Notes: generated by a model not told the origin, from the letters alone. DNA of 64,000 nt from Ureibacillus manganicus DSM 26584 (GCF_000772945.1 NZ_JPVN01000016.1:1-64000), one strand, 5' to 3'. Positions 25,796-35,532 are shown, numbered from the stretch's first letter. Numbers and translations: made by a program.

Positions 25796-25828
25796 TTAGT
25801 AAGCGTTTGCAAGTTTTGCGCTTGCTAA
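25796..25828 (+). promoter_or_regulatory. cre-like site within a hairpin, anmK leader
   Basis: TAGTAAGCGTTTGCAA at 25797-25812 fits the CcpA consensus WTGNAANCGNWNNCAW at all but one position. It is also the left arm of a hairpin, TTAGTAAGCG/CGCTTGCTAA, just before the GGGAGGGG ribosome-binding site. CcpA repression by roadblock is the simplest reading; an RNA role is the alternative. Confidence 0.5.
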
Positions 25829-25840
25829 GGGAGGGGTAAG

Positions 25841-27001
25841 GTGAAACCGATGCGTGTATGCGGTTTAATGTCTGGTACTTCGCTGGACGGGCTAGATATC
25901 GCTATTGTAGATTTTTCGATGACAAATGCGGAACTAGAATATGAGTTAAAGCATTTTGTTACGATACCGTATGATAACGAACTAAAACTAAAGTTACATG
26001 AATTAATGGAACCAAATGTATCAATTCAAAAAGTTTCTTCAATGAATATGTATTTAGGTGAACTTTATGCAACTTACATTAAAGAAGCTTTAGTTGATTC
26101 GGAGATTGAATACGATTCCATTGATTTAATCAGTTCACATGGACAAACCATTTGGCATGAACCAAATGTTTGCAATCACGAAAAGTTTGCCCGCCCAAAC
26201 ACGTTACAAATCGGTGATATTTCGGTACTAGCTGAAAAAACGAAGATTCCTGTCATCGGAGATTTTAGAACCCGTGATATGGCTGCCGGTGGTCAAGGCG
26301 CACCTTTAGTTCCTTTTGCTGACTATTACTTATTTCAGCATGAAGAACAGGGTCGTATTTTAGTTAACATCGGAGGGATTGCGAATTTAACTGTAGTTCC
26401 GCATAAAGCAAGTTCTCAAAATGTCATTGCGTATGATACTGGCCCAGGAAATATGATCATTGATTTTTTCGTGTCTAAGTATACAAATGGACAGCAAAGC
26501 TTTGACAAAAACGGGGATTTTGCCAAATCAGGGGTTGTTCACGCTGAATTTTTGGAATATTTGCTCAACAATGACTATTTCCAACAATCAGCTCCGAAAA
26601 GCACTGGTAGAGAATTGTTTGGTCAAGCATACTCAGAGCGTATCTGGGATGCAGGAGACCAATATCACCTTACCCCATTGGACAAAATTTCAACGGTGAC
26701 GATGTTTACAGCAAAAACTTTAGCAAATGAGATTGTAAGCTTAATTGAACCATTCGAAGTAAAAGAAGTTTTTATTAGTGGTGGTGGAGTTCATAATTCT
26801 ACTCTACTAAACTACTTAATAGAATTACTTCCTGAAACAATTCGTGTGGAACAAACAGATGTACTTGGTATACAACATGATGCAAAGGAAGCTTTTGTTT
26901 TTGCACTTCTTGGGTTTTTAGGTTTCAACAAAATTCCTAATAGCTTACCTTCATCAACAGGGGCAAACAGACAAACGGTTATGGGGAAAATTGCATGGTA
27001 A
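25841..27001 (+). CDS. anmK: AnmK, anhydro-N-acetylmuramic acid kinase
   Basis: The 386-residue ASKHA-fold product has the AnmK signatures: GLMSGTSLDGLDIA near residues 8-21, SSHGQTIWHEP, IGDFRTRDMAAGGQGAPLVP, and AYDTGPGNMIIDFF. The enzyme opens the 1,6-anhydro ring of anhMurNAc and phosphorylates it to MurNAc-6-P, the substrate of MurQ encoded further on. The product is full length. The GTG after GGGAGGGG is the start; an ATG nine bases later is possible. It leads the second operon behind the operator and cre-like site. Confidence 0.95.
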   Translation: MKPMRVCGLMSGTSLDGLDIAIVDFSMTNAELEYELKHFVTIPYDNELKLKLHELMEPNVSIQKVSSMNMYLGELYATYIKEALVDSEIEYDSIDLISSHGQTIWHEPNVCNHEKFARPNTLQIGDISVLAEKTKIPVIGDFRTRDMAAGGQGAPLVPFADYYLFQHEEQGRILVNIGGIANLTVVPHKASSQNVIAYDTGPGNMIIDFFVSKYTNGQQSFDKNGDFAKSGVVHAEFLEYLLNNDYFQQSAPKSTGRELFGQAYSERIWDAGDQYHLTPLDKISTVTMFTAKTLANEIVSLIEPFEVKEVFISGGGVHNSTLLNYLIELLPETIRVEQTDVLGIQHDAKEAFVFALLGFLGFNKIPNSLPSSTGANRQTVMGKIAW

Positions 27002-27021
27002 AACAAATAGGGGGAAAGTAA

Positions 27022-28359
27022 ATGAAAAAGCTATGGAAAAAACCTACACTTCTTTTAGCTTCACTAGGCTTAACAGCTTCTATGTTAGCTGCATGTAGTG
27101 GTGGCAGTAATGAAGAAGTAGGCGATGCTGATGAGTTTAAAGGAACAATCACAATTTGGGATGGTCCAAGATGGCCAGATGAAGATGATAACAAATATCA
27201 TTGGTTAGAAAGCAAAATTGCTGAATACGAAGCAGCGAATGAAGGTATTAAAATTGAATTGGTTCAGGTTCCTTGGGCTGAAATGGGCGATAAACTTGGG
27301 GTATCTATCGCCGGACAAGCTTGGCCAGATATTGCACCAGTTGATATAAGTGGTAGTTCTGTAAGTATTGATCATATCGAACAAGGTGTGGTTGAACCAC
27401 TAGATGCTTACTTAACTAAAGAAGAAAAAGCAGATTTCTATGAAAATGCACTAGATGCATACTCGTATGATGGAAAACTTTACGGAATTCCAAATTCAAT
27501 TACATTACACACAATGCTTCTGAACCTGGATTTATTTGAAGAAAGAGGCGTTACACCACCTGCAAATGGTAAATGGACTTATGCAGAATTTTTAAAAACA
27601 GCAAAAGATTTAACATTCGATCGTGATGGAGATGGAAAAACAGATGTGTACGGTTTCTCCACTTACATTTTACCTGGATACTATGAAGCTTGGCCATTCT
27701 TCTATAAAAACGGTGGATCTCCACTTAATGAAGATTTGACAGGGTTTACGTTTGATGACCCAAAAGTAGTACAAGCGATTCAAGATTTAGCAGATTTGAA
27801 ATTAAAAGAAGATGCAGCACCCGAAACTTTAGGTGGTTCTGATGTTGGTGGTACATTCCAAGCTTGGGCTAACGAAGAACAACGTACTGTTGCAATGCAA
27901 CCATGGGCAACTTGGGCAATTGGTGCAGCACAAGGCAAGTACCCTACGAACTTTATGGTAGCAGAATACCCAACTGGTGATGCAGGTGAAGCAGTAACAA
28001 TTGGTGGAGTTGGCGGTTGGTTAATGTTTAACCAAGGTGACAATGCAAATAAAAAAGCAGCAGTTGCTGATTTTATGAAATTTATTTCTTCAACAGATGA
28101 GCAGTTTACAATGGCTCAACATTACGGTATTTTCCCAGCTCGCATTAGTTCTTCTGAAATGGATCCGTTCAAAGAAAACCCTGAGATGACAAGAGCGATG
28201 GAAATGTCTGACCAAGTTGTCATGCTTCCTCGTCACCCAGAGTGGAAAAAGATTGATGAAGCGATCCAAACACAACTTCAATTAGTATTTAATGGTGAAA
28301 AAACAGCTGAACAAGCAATGGCTGACGCGAAAAAAGCTGTGGACGAATTATTGAAATAA
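27022..28359 (+). CDS. Sugar ABC transporter substrate-binding lipoprotein
   Basis: The 445-residue protein has a signal peptide with lipobox LAACSGG and the fold of family-1 extracellular solute-binding proteins (TITIWDGPRWPDE, LYGIPNSIT, DGDGKTDVYGFS, MQPWATWA). It should capture an oligosaccharide outside the cell for the permeases encoded next. A DGDGKTDVYG segment near residue 205 resembles a calcium-binding loop common in this family. Context argues for a peptidoglycan-derived sugar such as GlcNAc-MurNAc or MurNAc rather than a plant sugar. The ATG follows GGGGGAAAG. Confidence 0.88.
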   Translation: MKKLWKKPTLLLASLGLTASMLAACSGGSNEEVGDADEFKGTITIWDGPRWPDEDDNKYHWLESKIAEYEAANEGIKIELVQVPWAEMGDKLGVSIAGQAWPDIAPVDISGSSVSIDHIEQGVVEPLDAYLTKEEKADFYENALDAYSYDGKLYGIPNSITLHTMLLNLDLFEERGVTPPANGKWTYAEFLKTAKDLTFDRDGDGKTDVYGFSTYILPGYYEAWPFFYKNGGSPLNEDLTGFTFDDPKVVQAIQDLADLKLKEDAAPETLGGSDVGGTFQAWANEEQRTVAMQPWATWAIGAAQGKYPTNFMVAEYPTGDAGEAVTIGGVGGWLMFNQGDNANKKAAVADFMKFISSTDEQFTMAQHYGIFPARISSSEMDPFKENPEMTRAMEMSDQVVMLPRHPEWKKIDEAIQTQLQLVFNGEKTAEQAMADAKKAVDELLK

Positions 28360-28417
28360 TTATGAAGAAGCAGGTATTGCACAAGCATGCCTGCTTCATT
28401 TGTAGGAGGTGTATGAA

Positions 28418-29386
28418 ATGACTCAAGTGAAATTGGATCCAGTACAGGAAGTAAATATGAATGAGAATCGTTTACAAGGTACTAAGAATGCGAAAAAGTC
28501 GCACAAAAAACCTAACACAGTTTGGCGTGACATGAAGAAAAACTACAGTGCTTATTTGTTTTTATTACCAAAATTAATACTGTTTGTGTTGTTCGTCGCA
28601 TTTCCAGTAGTTTGGGCAATAGTACTATCATTTCAAAAGTATAGATTCAACGGAAGTATTTTTATAGGATTAGATAATTACATAGCAGTATTTAATAGCG
28701 AAGCATTCAGTATTGCATTAAAAAATACACTACTCTTTACTGTTGTAACTGTACCTTTTTCTGTGATTAGTGCTCTTGTGATATCCGTTATGATTTTCGG
28801 ATTAGGCAAGATCTCACAAAGCTTTTTCCGCTCAGCGTTCTATTTACCATCTGTTACTTCTATGGTCATCATAGCAATGGTTTGGCGTTGGATGTATAAC
28901 TATGACTTTGGTTTGTTTAACTACTTTTTAAGCTGGTTCGGTGTAGAACCAATTAACTGGTTAGGTCAATCTGCTACTGCATTATGGGCTTTGATTATCA
29001 TGTCATGTCTAATTCCTTTTGGTACTGGAATCATTATGTATTTAGCTTCTATGGGATCCATATCTCAATCACTTTATGAAGCTGCTCGTATTGATGGTGC
29101 AAATAGTCTTAAACAGTTTTTTCATATTACAATACCTTTACTTAAACCTACAACTTTATACCTCGTTTTATTAAGTACAATAGGGTCATTTCAAGTATTC
29201 ACTCAAATCATCATGATGACAGGTGGAGGACCAGGTAGTTCGACTGAGACGCTAGTACATTTAATCTATAAAACTGGTTTCCGAGATTTTGAATATGGTC
29301 TAGCTTCTGCTCAAGCAGTTGTGTTATTTGTCATCATTCTCATCTTCTCAATTATCCAGTTCAGAGTACTACGACATGATGAGTAA
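28418..29386 (+). CDS. Sugar ABC transporter permease 1
   Basis: The 322-residue product has six membrane segments after a basic N-terminal tail. The EAA loop in the family form YEAARIDGANSLKQFFHITI sits at about residues 222-241 and contacts the ATPase. It is the MalF-like subunit. I chose the ATG at the correct distance from AGGAGG, giving MTQVKLDPVQEV. It follows the binding-protein gene by 58 bases that include a CAGGCATGC hairpin-like segment, and precedes permease 2 by 14 bases. Confidence 0.9.
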   Translation: MTQVKLDPVQEVNMNENRLQGTKNAKKSHKKPNTVWRDMKKNYSAYLFLLPKLILFVLFVAFPVVWAIVLSFQKYRFNGSIFIGLDNYIAVFNSEAFSIALKNTLLFTVVTVPFSVISALVISVMIFGLGKISQSFFRSAFYLPSVTSMVIIAMVWRWMYNYDFGLFNYFLSWFGVEPINWLGQSATALWALIIMSCLIPFGTGIIMYLASMGSISQSLYEAARIDGANSLKQFFHITIPLLKPTTLYLVLLSTIGSFQVFTQIIMMTGGGPGSSTETLVHLIYKTGFRDFEYGLASAQAVVLFVIILIFSIIQFRVLRHDE

Positions 29387-29400
29387 GGGGAGGGTCGAAA

Positions 29401-30372
29401 ATGAAAAACAAACCGATTAAAAGTATAAACAAAATTATCACCTATATTTTACTAACTGTATTTGCGATTATTTCATTATTACCACTTTACTGGGTATTTT
29501 CGACATCTCTCCAGTTAAGTAGTTACCAGTCACAAGACATGGAAAGACCTGTATCTTATGTTAATGCGAATCCGCCAAAAATGTATCCGATGGGTATACC
29601 TTTGTACTTCGAACATTGGTCTGAAGCACGAGAGGCTGCAAAAGCAGGTGATATAGAGTTAGAAACATATCATCGTGACATGATGAGTTACATTATTGAG
29701 GATACTTTTTCTAGTTTTGTAAACTTATTTACTAAACAGGATGTCGGAAAATGGTTCTTTAATAGTATATACATTGCCGTAATTGTAACTTTTGGGATTC
29801 TACTCTTTGACTCCATGGCCGGTTATGTATTAGCCAAAAAGAAGTTTCCTGGTCGTAACTTAATTTTTTGGGTCATTATTTCAACAATGATGATCCCAGG
29901 ACAAGTTACCCTTGTTCCACTATTTTTCATGGTAGGAAAATTAGAGTTAATGAATACCCATTGGGCATTGATATTGCCTGATTTAGCAATGGTATTTGGG
30001 GTGTTTTTAATGAGACAGTTCATGTACTCTATTCCAGACGAGTTATTAGAAGCAGCGAGAATGGATGGTGCAAGTGAATGGAAAACGTATTGGACAGTCG
30101 TATTGCCCCTTGCTAAACCAGGACTTGCAGCGCTAGGTATTTTTACATTTATGAGTGTTTGGAATTCATTTCTGTGGCCAATTATTGTCTTAAATAATGA
30201 GGCTCTTTACACATTACCAGTAGGATTAAAAACGTTACAAGATGCAAACTTAGCAAGCTTTAAATTGCTTATGAGTGGTGCAGCAATAACAGCAATTCCA
30301 ATGATAATCGTATTTATTTTATTCCAACGACACTTCGTAAAAGGCTTGACGATTGGTGGAGTAAAAGAATAA
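29401..30372 (+). CDS. Sugar ABC transporter permease 2
   Basis: The 323-residue MalG-like subunit has six membrane segments and the EAA loop LEAARMDGASEWKTYWTVVL. A soluble insert of about 75 residues lies between the first two segments (VSYVNANPPKMYPMG to SSFVNLF), longer than in many relatives, perhaps an extracellular loop that meets the binding protein. It overlaps the namZ start by one base (TAATG), which shows tight coupling of transport and hydrolysis genes. Confidence 0.9.
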   Translation: MKNKPIKSINKIITYILLTVFAIISLLPLYWVFSTSLQLSSYQSQDMERPVSYVNANPPKMYPMGIPLYFEHWSEAREAAKAGDIELETYHRDMMSYIIEDTFSSFVNLFTKQDVGKWFFNSIYIAVIVTFGILLFDSMAGYVLAKKKFPGRNLIFWVIISTMMIPGQVTLVPLFFMVGKLELMNTHWALILPDLAMVFGVFLMRQFMYSIPDELLEAARMDGASEWKTYWTVVLPLAKPGLAALGIFTFMSVWNSFLWPIIVLNNEALYTLPVGLKTLQDANLASFKLLMSGAAITAIPMIIVFILFQRHFVKGLTIGGVKE

Positions 30373-31535
30373 TGAGAACAAAAGTAAAACTCGGTATAGA
30401 TGTATTTTTAGAACAACATGTTCACTTAGTGAAAGGTAAACGTGTCGGTTTATTGACAAATCAAACAGGTGCCAATGCAGAGTTAGTTTCCACGATTCGG
30501 TTATTCCATCAACATCCTGGTATTCAATTAACAGCATTATTTGCACCTGAACATGGTTTGAAAACATATGCAAAAGAAGGCGAAAGGTTTTCGAACATGG
30601 TTCACGAGGAAACAAATCTTCCTGTATTTAGCTTATACGGTGCTTCTAAAAAACCTACCGACAAGATGATGGATGAAGTTGATATTGTAATATTCGATAT
30701 TCAGGATATCGGGGCACGGTACTACACATACATTTATACCCTAGCTTATATGATGGAAGCATGTCGACGTACAAATAAGAAAATGATTGTGTTAGATCGT
30801 CCAAATCCAATTGGTGGGATTGAAGTAGAAGGAAATTTAGTTTCCGAAGATTTCACTTCATTTGTTGGACTATATCCAATACCAAATCGTCATGGCATGA
30901 CCGTTGGAGAACTAGCAAGTTATTTCAACAAAGAATTTTCCATAAGTTGTGATTTAACTGTTGTATTAATGGAAGGTTGGTCACGAAACATGTACTTTTC
31001 AGATACTAACCTTCCATGGATAACACCATCACCAAATACGACGGGAATCGATATGATGTTACTTTATCCAGGCACTTGTTTAATCGAAGGGACAAATCTT
31101 TCGGAAGGAAGAGGTACTACACAACCATTTGAAATTATCGGTGCTCCATTCATTAACGGCGTAAAGTTAGAAGACGGGTTGAATGCCCTCAAATTACCAA
31201 ATGTTCATTTTAGGGCTACGTCTTTCAAACCAACGTATCAAAAATATAAAGATGAACTATGTGAAGGAATCCAATTGCATATTTTAGATCGTCAAAACTT
31301 TAAACCATTAAGTACATTTACTCAAGTGTTTAACACGATTGTGAGTATTTATGGAGACCGTATAGAATTTTTAAAATATGAAAGTTTAAAGCATCCTATG
31401 TTTGATCTGCTCGCTGGGAATGCACTGCTAAGAAAGTCCGTTTTAGAAGGCAATATTGATAACTTTTTAGAAAAGTGTAGAAGAGATACGAAAGAATTTA
31501 TCAAAAAAAGAGCTAAGTATTTACTCTATAGATAG
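30372..31535 (+). CDS. namZ: NamZ-type exo-beta-N-acetylmuramidase (DUF1343)
   Basis: The 387-residue product is a DUF1343/YbbC protein: GKRVGLLTNQTGANAELVST, LFAPEHGLKT, VFDIQDIGARYYTYIYTL, DRPNPIGG, RHGMTVGELA and SEGRGTTQPFEIIGAP. B. subtilis NamZ (YbbC) releases MurNAc from the non-reducing end of glycan strands and is secreted. Here there is no signal peptide, so cleavage should occur in the cytoplasm on imported fragments. It lies between the permease genes and murQ. Confidence 0.85.
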   Translation: MRTKVKLGIDVFLEQHVHLVKGKRVGLLTNQTGANAELVSTIRLFHQHPGIQLTALFAPEHGLKTYAKEGERFSNMVHEETNLPVFSLYGASKKPTDKMMDEVDIVIFDIQDIGARYYTYIYTLAYMMEACRRTNKKMIVLDRPNPIGGIEVEGNLVSEDFTSFVGLYPIPNRHGMTVGELASYFNKEFSISCDLTVVLMEGWSRNMYFSDTNLPWITPSPNTTGIDMMLLYPGTCLIEGTNLSEGRGTTQPFEIIGAPFINGVKLEDGLNALKLPNVHFRATSFKPTYQKYKDELCEGIQLHILDRQNFKPLSTFTQVFNTIVSIYGDRIEFLKYESLKHPMFDLLAGNALLRKSVLEGNIDNFLEKCRRDTKEFIKKRAKYLLYR

Positions 31536-31547
31536 GAAGGCGGAGCG

Positions 31548-32462
31548 ATGGACAAAATATCACTTCTGACAACTGAAAAAAGCAATCCGAAGACACATCA
31601 AATTGATGAAATGTCGATAACAGAAATATTAAATGTGATGAATGAGGAAGATCAAACAATCGCCTTATCAGTTCAACGTGTATTACCACAAGTTGAAGAA
31701 GTAATAAGTAAGGTCGTAACGGCATTTCAAAATGAAGGTAGATTATTTTATGTTGGCGCTGGTACAAGTGGAAGAATCGGTATTTTAGACGCAGTTGAAT
31801 GTCCTCCGACTTTTAGTACATCACCAGATTTAGTGCAAGCAATATTAGCAGGTGGAGAAGGTGCTATGTTTCGTGCGGTGGAGGGTGCAGAAGATGATGA
31901 AGAACTTGGTGCTACCGACTTAAAGAATTTATCGCTTACTTCTAGTGATGTAGTAATTGGTATTGCTGCAAGTGGAAGAACTCCTTATGTAATAGGTGCA
32001 TTAAAATATGCGGGGCAATGTGGGGCAACAACTGTTAGCCTTACTAGTAATCTAAATTCAATTATAAGTAAATATGCTTCGATTCAAATTGAGGTTGTCA
32101 CAGGTCCTGAAATCTTATCTGGCTCTACACGTTTACGTGCTGCAACTGCTCATAAAATGATACTCAACATGATTTCAACCACTTCAATGATAAAAACCGG
32201 AAAAGTATATCAAAATTTCATGATAGATTTAAACGCAAGTAACTATAAATTAAAAGAACGTGCAAAGAAAATTGTTTGTACAGTAACGAATGTTGACTAC
32301 TCAACAGCGGAAGCTGTGTTAGAGGAAACTGAATATAATGTGAAACTTGCAATTGTCATGATATTAACAAACGAAAAAAAAGCTGAGGCCATAAAACTCA
32401 TTTCAAAATCCAATGGGTTTGTCCGTCAAGCAATCAATCTTTCAAATAATGAGAGGGGATAA
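31548..32462 (+). CDS. murQ: MurQ, MurNAc-6-phosphate etherase
   Basis: The 304-residue SIS-fold enzyme has the MurQ signature VGAGTSGRIGILDAVECPPT; Glu84 in VECPPTF is the expected catalytic base. ILSGSTRLRAATAHKMILNM is the second family block and a UBA-like C-terminal part follows. MurQ splits D-lactate from MurNAc-6-P to give GlcNAc-6-P, joining the AnmK and MurK branches to NagA. The ribosome-binding site is GGAAGGCGGAG. It ends five bases before the second double-GNAT gene. Confidence 0.95.
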   Translation: MDKISLLTTEKSNPKTHQIDEMSITEILNVMNEEDQTIALSVQRVLPQVEEVISKVVTAFQNEGRLFYVGAGTSGRIGILDAVECPPTFSTSPDLVQAILAGGEGAMFRAVEGAEDDEELGATDLKNLSLTSSDVVIGIAASGRTPYVIGALKYAGQCGATTVSLTSNLNSIISKYASIQIEVVTGPEILSGSTRLRAATAHKMILNMISTTSMIKTGKVYQNFMIDLNASNYKLKERAKKIVCTVTNVDYSTAEAVLEETEYNVKLAIVMILTNEKKAEAIKLISKSNGFVRQAINLSNNERG

Positions 32463-32467
32463 GAATC

Positions 32468-33418
32468 ATGTTACGTACATTTCGAAATGGCGATGAAGCA
32501 GCACTTGTTCAATTATGGAATGAAGTATTGGTGCATGATCCGATAAATGAGAACCGATTCCGAAACCAAATATTGTTAGATGCTAATTTTGATCCAAAGG
32601 GACTTATTGTAGCAGTGGAAGAAGGGGAAATCGTAGGAGCTGTATTAGCCATTACGAGAAAACTTCCAATGGAAGGAACAAATTTAGAAAGTGACACAGG
32701 TTGGATTACATTTTTCATGGTTCATCAACAATATGAACGTGCTAATATTGGTCATCAGCTTTTTGAAAAGGCGTGTGACTATATAAAAAATGAAGGAGCA
32801 GAAAAAGTGTATTTCTCCTCTTATGCACCAAATTATTTTGTGCCGGGAATTGATGAAGAACGGTATCCAAAAGGATTTGCTTTCTTGTTAAAAAAAGGAT
32901 TTAGAAAAGTCTATTCCCCTGTTGCGATGCATCGAGCATTAATAGATTATGTATATCCTGAACAAATTAAAGAGCTGAAAAAGCAAAGGGAATTAGAAGG
33001 GTATTCATTCGGTAAAGTACAAGATGGAGATTTGTATGAACTCATACAATTTGCAAATGTACATTTTAATGCAGATTGGGGTAGAGCCATTCGTGAAGGA
33101 ATTTTAATGGGTATGGATCCTTCGCGAATTCTAGTCGCAAAAAAACAGGACATTGTCGTTGGATTTGCATTATATGGTGGATATGAAGGAATTCGTGAAA
33201 GATTTGGTCCTTTCGGTGTTGATGAACGTGAACAAGGGAAGGGATTAGGTAAAATATTATTACACGATACATTACATGAAATGAGAAAACAATCTTTACA
33301 GGGTGCCTGGTTCTTATGGACAAGTGAAAAAAGTTCAGCTGGACATTTGTATTTAAAGAATGGATTTAAAACCTATCGAAAGTTTCACGTTATGGTAAAG
33401 GAATTAACAAATAATTGA
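32468..33418 (+). CDS. Second double-domain GNAT acetyltransferase
   Basis: The 316-residue product again has two GNAT domains. The first has a degenerate loop (YERANIGHQLF); the second has a full acetyl-CoA motif, VDEREQGKGLGKILLHDTL, near residues 255-273. The first-domain end NYFVPGIDEERYPKG..FLLKKGFRKV resembles HYFPGVP..KGYTKD of the earlier gene. The two proteins therefore share architecture, but the active domain seems swapped. The context suggests N-acetylation of de-N-acetylated glucosamine or muramic acid; no substrate motif is known to me. Confidence 0.72.
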   Translation: MLRTFRNGDEAALVQLWNEVLVHDPINENRFRNQILLDANFDPKGLIVAVEEGEIVGAVLAITRKLPMEGTNLESDTGWITFFMVHQQYERANIGHQLFEKACDYIKNEGAEKVYFSSYAPNYFVPGIDEERYPKGFAFLLKKGFRKVYSPVAMHRALIDYVYPEQIKELKKQRELEGYSFGKVQDGDLYELIQFANVHFNADWGRAIREGILMGMDPSRILVAKKQDIVVGFALYGGYEGIRERFGPFGVDEREQGKGLGKILLHDTLHEMRKQSLQGAWFLWTSEKSSAGHLYLKNGFKTYRKFHVMVKELTNN

Positions 33419-33442
33419 GTTAAGTAGTGAAAGGTTGATTTT

Positions 33443-34321
33443 ATGGCGATATCAAATGGTGGTTTAATTTTACTAAAAGAAATGAGGGAACAACTTCCTC
33501 CATCAGAACAAAAAATAGCAGATTATATTCTTTTACATCCAGAACAAGTTGCGACGATGACGGTTTCTGAATTAGGTGAATTGAGTCTTACAAGCGGAGC
33601 AGCGGTAACAAGATTGTGTAAATCGTTGAATTTAAAAGGCTTTCAAGAGCTAAAACTGCGAATAATTGGAGACTTAGGCCGTAAAATTGAATTAACGAAC
33701 CGGGATATCAAGCCTAATGAGCCTGTTTCTATTACGATTCAAAAAGTAACTGACTTAGCTGTACAAACTTTACGTGAAACAGCTGAGTTAATCGATAGTA
33801 AACAATTAGAAATGGCTGTAGATGCTATTGTAAATGCGAAAAACATTCACTTCTTTGGTGTTGGCGCATCAGGTATATCTGCAATAGATGCCCAACAAAA
33901 GTTTTTAAGAATTAACAAGCCATCTACTGCCAGTACTGATTTACATATGGGAGCAACGATTATCGCAAATGCAACAAAAGATGATGTTGTTTTTGGAATT
34001 TCATTTTCAGGTAGTACATTTGAGGTTGAAAAAATTATTGAATTGGCAAATGAGAAAGGTGCGAAAACAATTAGCTTAACGAAATATGGTCAAACGCCTA
34101 TTTCTCAGCTTTCTTCAATTCAGTTACACACTTCACCAAACAGGGAAGCGAATTTTCGAAGTGGAGCAACATCGTCAAGACTTGCTCAGTTACATGTGAT
34201 GGATATTTTATTCATGTCCGTCGCTTCAACACAATATGATACAACTATTCATTATTTAGATGAGACAAGAGAAGCGATTGAATCCATTCAAAATCAACAA
34301 AATCTGAAGAAAAAAAACTAA
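33443..34321 (+). CDS. murR: MurR/RpiR-family transcriptional regulator
   Basis: The 292-residue product has an N-terminal RpiR helix-turn-helix (QLPPSEQKIADYIL, MTVSELGELSLTSGAAVTRL, CKSLNLKGFQELKL) and a C-terminal SIS domain (IHFFGVGASGISAIDAQQKF, VFGISFSGSTFEV) that binds a phosphosugar. In B. subtilis and E. coli MurR senses MurNAc-6-P and represses salvage genes. Its position between murQ and nagA and the two identical palindromes at the operon heads make it the likely repressor of the whole cluster. Confidence 0.85.
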   Translation: MAISNGGLILLKEMREQLPPSEQKIADYILLHPEQVATMTVSELGELSLTSGAAVTRLCKSLNLKGFQELKLRIIGDLGRKIELTNRDIKPNEPVSITIQKVTDLAVQTLRETAELIDSKQLEMAVDAIVNAKNIHFFGVGASGISAIDAQQKFLRINKPSTASTDLHMGATIIANATKDDVVFGISFSGSTFEVEKIIELANEKGAKTISLTKYGQTPISQLSSIQLHTSPNREANFRSGATSSRLAQLHVMDILFMSVASTQYDTTIHYLDETREAIESIQNQQNLKKKN

Positions 34322-34342
34322 CCATTTAAGAAGGTGAACATT

Positions 34343-35506
34343 ATGGCGGATAAACTAATAAGAAATCTTCAAATTTGTTTAGAAGATGGTTCTGTTATTC
34401 GTGGAGAAGTGTTCATTCAAAATGGAAAAATCTCTCGTATATCAGAAATGCCGATTGAAAACTACGATGGAGAAGAATTTGATGGCAATGGAAACTTGGC
34501 TTTGCCAGGATTTATTGACCAACATATTCACGGTGCTATTGGTGAAGATTTTATGGATGGTAAGTTACACGCAACTGAGAAGATTGTTCAATATTTACCA
34601 AGCGAAGGAACGACTTCTTTTTTAGCAACAACCATGACGCATTCTCCAGATCATATTCAGAATGCAATTAACCTGAATCAACAATTTATAGGAAATCATA
34701 GTTTTAAAGGGGCTGATATGCTCGGCTTTCATTTAGAAGGACCATTTATTCATCCTGAACAAGCTGGTGCGCAGCCTTTACAGTATATCCGTAAACCTTC
34801 TATAGAAATGGTAAAAGAATGGTTTGGTAGCGAGCTAGATGGTTTGAAAATCGTAACCCTTGCTCCAGAGCTAGATACAAATTTTGAAATGATAAACTTT
34901 TTAAAAAATCATCAAGTTTTATCATCTGCTGGTCATACGAAAGCGAGTTTTGAAATTATCGAATCAGCGCAACAACATGGGTTAACAAATTTAACTCATT
35001 TTACAAATGCCATGACAGGGCTCCACCATCGAGAAATAGGTGTTGTAGGAGCAGGCTTTATGAACAATAGCCTATTTTGTGAAGTGATTGCAGACGGAGT
35101 TCATTTATCGACGAAGATGTTAAAAATGATTGGCAAATTTATTGGATCAGATCGAATCATCTTAATTACTGATTCGATGAGAGCAAAAGGATTGCCAGAT
35201 GGTACCTATACTTTAGCTGATCAGGATGTAACAGTAGTAGGGCCAAAAGCAACACTACGAAACGGTACTCTTGCAGGTAGCGTATTACGCATGATTGATG
35301 GTGTGAAGTTAATGAAGGATGTTTGTGATTTATCCATTCACGATATTCAAAAGATTAGTTCCATGAATGCAGCGAAACAACTCGGTGTTTTTGATAGAAA
35401 AGGAAGTTTACAAGTAGGGAAAGATGCAGATTTGGTACTACTCAATGAAGAATTTGAAATACAGCATACATTTTGTCTTGGTGAATTATGTTTTTCGATA
35501 AATTAA
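34343..35506 (+). CDS. nagA: NagA, N-acetylglucosamine-6-phosphate deacetylase
   Basis: The 387-residue amidohydrolase has the metal and substrate motifs GFIDQHIHGAIGEDFMDG, GFHLEGPFIHPEQAGA, SAGHTKASFE, THFTNAMTGLHHRE and ITDSMRAKGLPDG. It turns GlcNAc-6-P into GlcN-6-P and acetate. The ATG after AAGGTG gives MADKLIRNLQ. GlcN-6-P deaminase (NagB), the next enzyme, is not in the window and must lie elsewhere. Confidence 0.95.
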   Translation: MADKLIRNLQICLEDGSVIRGEVFIQNGKISRISEMPIENYDGEEFDGNGNLALPGFIDQHIHGAIGEDFMDGKLHATEKIVQYLPSEGTTSFLATTMTHSPDHIQNAINLNQQFIGNHSFKGADMLGFHLEGPFIHPEQAGAQPLQYIRKPSIEMVKEWFGSELDGLKIVTLAPELDTNFEMINFLKNHQVLSSAGHTKASFEIIESAQQHGLTNLTHFTNAMTGLHHREIGVVGAGFMNNSLFCEVIADGVHLSTKMLKMIGKFIGSDRIILITDSMRAKGLPDGTYTLADQDVTVVGPKATLRNGTLAGSVLRMIDGVKLMKDVCDLSIHDIQKISSMNAAKQLGVFDRKGSLQVGKDADLVLLNEEFEIQHTFCLGELCFSIN

Positions 35507-35532
35507 GAGAATAATAGATTGGAGGATAAACG

